This document shows, piece after piece, positions 15,648-17,793 of a DNA stretch of 17,793 bases. The notes under the pieces are model-generated. The model did not search any database, was not told the origin of the DNA, and saw only the letters and a program-made list of their open reading frames with translations. Every line of letters starts with the position of its first letter. Position 1 is the stretch's first letter. The DNA comes from JBAXRT01 sp037131065 (lineage in GTDB: Bacteria; Bacteroidota; Bacteroidia; Bacteroidales; FEN-979), in the NCBI GenBank assembly GCA_037131065.1, contig JBAXRT010000054.1, positions 1 through 17,793 on the forward strand, read 5' to 3'. A program made the translations under genes and the position numbers.

Positions 15648-16280
15648 ATGAAAAAGATACTTTTCCTCCTGGCCTTCGCACTTTGTGCATCGACCGTTTC
15701 CTTCGGACAATTTGCTATCGGCCTTAAAATAGGATACAATGCAAACAAACTGTCGACAAATATCGATACGGTAAAATCACAGTTCAACAGCGGCTTCCAT
15801 GTCGGTATATGGTCACGTTTCGGGAAGCGATTCTATGTCGCACCCGAACTGCAGTATACGATGAACGGCGCGGTATTCACCAATGAAGGAAATCTGGCCA
15901 CCAACAACTGGAAACAGAAGATCACCATCGGAACCGTTGACCTGCCTGTACTTGTTGGTTTTAAGATCATCCACTCCAAGATCATCACCTGGCGAATCGA
16001 GCTCGGACCGCAGGCCTCCTTTGTCGTAAATACCAAGGTCTCGGATGTGAATTCTGTCGCCGGTCCTATCCAGACATCAAGCTTCAGTTCGGTGAACTGG
16101 TATATACTGGGAGGAACAGGGATTGATGTGCTTTTTCTCAAGTTTGACATCCGGTATATGTATGGCCTGAACCAGCTCATCAAGGACGTTCAGACCTCCA
16201 GCACGACAACTGCTTCGTTCGACTCTAAAAACCAGATGTTTGCAGTAACACTCGGATTCAAGATCTTCGGAAAGAAATAG
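15648..16280 (+). CDS. Outer-membrane beta-barrel (porin-like) protein
   Basis: A 210-residue protein with a signal peptide ending VSFGQ, then FAIGLKIGYNANKLS, the opening strand common to the PorT/OmpA-like 'outer membrane beta-barrel' group. Alternating strands include FHVGIWSRFGKRFYVAPELQY, TIGTVDLPVLVGFKI and WYILGGTGIDVLFLKFDIRYMYGL. It ends MFAVTLGFKIFGKK, a plausible last strand. The motif VDLPVLVGFK followed by RIELGPQASF is very typical of this family in Bacteroidota. About eight strands are expected. It is similar in type to the protein at 4138-4818, but I see no close identity, so they are not recent duplicates. It has its own strong promoter and no close partner gene. No specific function can be given. 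Confidence 0.75.
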   Translation: MKKILFLLAFALCASTVSFGQFAIGLKIGYNANKLSTNIDTVKSQFNSGFHVGIWSRFGKRFYVAPELQYTMNGAVFTNEGNLATNNWKQKITIGTVDLPVLVGFKIIHSKIITWRIELGPQASFVVNTKVSDVNSVAGPIQTSSFSSVNWYILGGTGIDVLFLKFDIRYMYGLNQLIKDVQTSSTTTASFDSKNQMFAVTLGFKIFGKK

Positions 16281-16378
16281 TCTGGCTGATCTCTCATTTT
16301 AAGAAAAGATCCTCGTGATTAGCCGGGAATACCTCCGGAAACTACTGGGATTAACATCTCTTCTACGAATTCAGGTTG

Positions 16379-16428
16379 ATATACTTATTGGTGAGTATAT
16401 ATAACATCATGTTAATGAATTATTTTTG
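16379..16428 (+). promoter_or_regulatory. Candidate sulfatase promoter with two dyad elements
   Basis: A -7-like box TATTTTTG lies at 16421-16428, 23 bases before the sulfatase ATG. Upstream are two inverted repeats: ATATACT (16379-16385) with AGTATAT (16394-16400) around 8 bases, and the 13-bp palindrome TAACATCATGTTA (16402-16414). No TTG is at the correct -33 distance; the dyads occupy that region, which suggests a regulated promoter. The role is inferred from position only. Confidence 0.4.
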
Positions 16429-16451
16429 CCTTAATCAAAGACATATCGATC

Positions 16452-17793
16452 ATGAGAAGAGGAATGAAGAAAACCATTGGTTTATCACTACTGGCTCCTG
16501 GCGCCTTTATGGGACATCTTGCAGCTCAGGACCGTACCGTTCTGCCAATCAGGGAACCTGAGCGGCCAACATACAAAGAACTTGATATCAGGAATACTAC
16601 TCCCCCAAAACGATTTGAAGTCAAAGCTCCCGGGGGAGCTCCCAATGTCATTATTGTACTGATCGATGACATGGGTTTCGGTGTCTCCGACGCTTTCGGT
16701 GGCCCGATCCAGACACCGGTTCTCGATAAGCTGGCCACACAGGGACTGAGGTATAACCGTTTTCACACCACCGCCCTGTCTGCTCCGACCAGAATAGCAC
16801 TGCTTACCGGGTACAATCATCATTCAAACAACATGGGATCTATTACCGAGGCTGCTACCGCTTATCCCGGGAATAATGCACTGAGACCCCAGACCATTAC
16901 CCCGATGGCTGAGGTGCTTCTTCAGAATGGTTATAACACTGCGCAGTTTGGGAAGTGCCATGAAATTCCGCCCTGGCAGATCTCTGTCGCAGGACCACAG
17001 AACCACTGGCCGTCCCATTCCGGATTTGAAAAATTTTACGGTTTTCTCGGAGGGGAGACTAACCAGTGGGCACCTCTCCTTTATGATGGTTTAACACAGG
17101 TTGAAGTTCCCAATGATCCGGACTATCACTTCACCACCGATATGACCAACCAGGCCATCTCCTGGGTCCGTTTTCAGCAGACCCTTGCCCCGGATAAACC
17201 TTTCTTTATGTATTACGCCCCAGGTGCCACTCATGCCCCCCACCATGTTCCTAAGGAGTGGATTGAAAAAAACAAGGGAAAGTTCGATATGGGATGGGAT
17301 AAAATGAGGCAGGAAACGCTGAAGAGACAGAAAAAAATGGGTATTGTCCCACAAAACACAACATTGCCTCCCAAACCTGACGGAATCAGGGATTGGGAAA
17401 GCCTTTCGGCAGACGAAAAAAAGCTGTTCTGCCGCCAGATGGAGGTATATGCAGGTTTCATGCAGCAGACCGATTATGAGATTGGACGGCTTATAGAAAC
17501 TCTTGAGGAGATGGGTATTTATGACAATACGATGATCATTTTCATTGGCGGAGATAATGGTGCAAGCGCAGAAGGACAGATGAACGGCATGTTCAGTGAG
17601 ATGACCTATTTCAACATGGTGCCTGAGACGGTCCCTGATATGCTAAAATATTATGACGAGTGGGGTTCACCAAACACATACCCTCACTTTGCTGCCGGAT
17701 GGGCAGTGGGACTGGACGCACCGTTTGCATGGACCAAACAGATGGCTTCCGATTTTGGCGGTGTAAGAAACGGCATGGTGATCTCATGGCCGG
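16452..17793 (+). CDS. Arylsulfatase, serine-type (partial, 3' end outside window)
   Basis: The first 447 codons of an exported sulfatase of the alkaline-phosphatase fold; the frame is open to the right edge. The signal peptide ends about residue 25 (GHLAAQ). Metal ligands are visible as D72-D73 (VLIDDMGFG) and D368-N369 (GGDNGAS). The modification motif is S110-A-P-T-R114 followed by IALLTGYNHH: the residue converted to formylglycine is serine, not the more usual cysteine. A Ser-type enzyme needs an anaerobic radical-SAM maturase (anSME), which is not in the window. The family Lys-His pair appears as FGKCHE, and THAPHH fits a further active-site His. The TGxNHH context points to the arylsulfatase group with a long C-terminal part, so a substantial piece is missing. 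It would remove sulfate esters from glycans or aryl compounds in the periplasm. The ATG at 16464 is an alternative start that also yields a signal peptide. Confidence 0.85.
   Translation, partial: MRRGMKKTIGLSLLAPGAFMGHLAAQDRTVLPIREPERPTYKELDIRNTTPPKRFEVKAPGGAPNVIIVLIDDMGFGVSDAFGGPIQTPVLDKLATQGLRYNRFHTTALSAPTRIALLTGYNHHSNNMGSITEAATAYPGNNALRPQTITPMAEVLLQNGYNTAQFGKCHEIPPWQISVAGPQNHWPSHSGFEKFYGFLGGETNQWAPLLYDGLTQVEVPNDPDYHFTTDMTNQAISWVRFQQTLAPDKPFFMYYAPGATHAPHHVPKEWIEKNKGKFDMGWDKMRQETLKRQKKMGIVPQNTTLPPKPDGIRDWESLSADEKKLFCRQMEVYAGFMQQTDYEIGRLIETLEEMGIYDNTMIIFIGGDNGASAEGQMNGMFSEMTYFNMVPETVPDMLKYYDEWGSPNTYPHFAAGWAVGLDAPFAWTKQMASDFGGVRNGMVISWP

Noticed and set aside
4138..16280. Idea that the two outer-membrane barrel proteins are a recent duplication
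   Set aside because: They share only general barrel features and no extended residue identity by eye.

Overview
The window looks like a piece of a Bacteroidota chromosome, most likely an anaerobic, uncultured Bacteroidales-type organism. Three things point there: several upstream regions carry the Bacteroidota -7 box TAnnTTTG (one with a TTG exactly 19 bases upstream) with little Shine-Dalgarno signal; one secreted protein ends in a type IX secretion sorting domain; and the signal peptides end in GQ or in lipoboxes typical of the phylum. Anaerobic life is suggested by a glycyl radical enzyme, its radical-SAM activase, and a serine-type sulfatase. I see no tRNA, rRNA, CRISPR array or insertion sequence, and no gene-free stretch longer than 300 bases. 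Positions 1-1017 hold the tail of an M64 (IgA-peptidase-like) metallopeptidase, overlapped by a GTG-started glycyl radical enzyme activase. Positions 1018-2370 hold a candidate two-gene unit: a Cache-domain lipoprotein, then a small NHLP-leader (nitrile-hydratase-like leader) RiPP precursor with a double-glycine junction and a short two-cysteine, threonine-rich core. The unit starts at a candidate promoter flanked by a near-perfect direct repeat and ends at a long hairpin. Positions 2371-4062 hold a delta-60-repeat protein with a type IX sorting domain. Positions 4138-6809 (minus strand) hold a TPR protein followed by an outer-membrane beta-barrel protein. Positions 6810-9266 hold divergent promoters and a glycyl radical enzyme in which every trans-4-hydroxy-L-proline dehydratase active-site residue I can recall is present at a constant offset of -3. 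Positions 9267-15568 hold a short 7-bp tandem repeat and a tightly packed run: secreted GH31 alpha-glucosidase-like enzyme, FucP-type sugar permease, and a large transglutaminase-like lipoprotein. Positions 15569-17793 hold a second outer-membrane beta-barrel protein and the first 447 codons of a serine-type arylsulfatase, cut by the window end. Working together (inference): the activase at 211 is the only one in the window and probably arms the hydroxyproline dehydratase at 6903, although about 5.9 kb of unrelated genes lie between them. M64 peptidase, hydroxyproline dehydratase, GH31 glycosidase, sugar permease and sulfatase together fit a scavenger of proteins and glycans, perhaps host or detrital glycoprotein. 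The least explained element is the orphan RiPP precursor: no modifying enzyme, C39-type protease or exporter lies in view.
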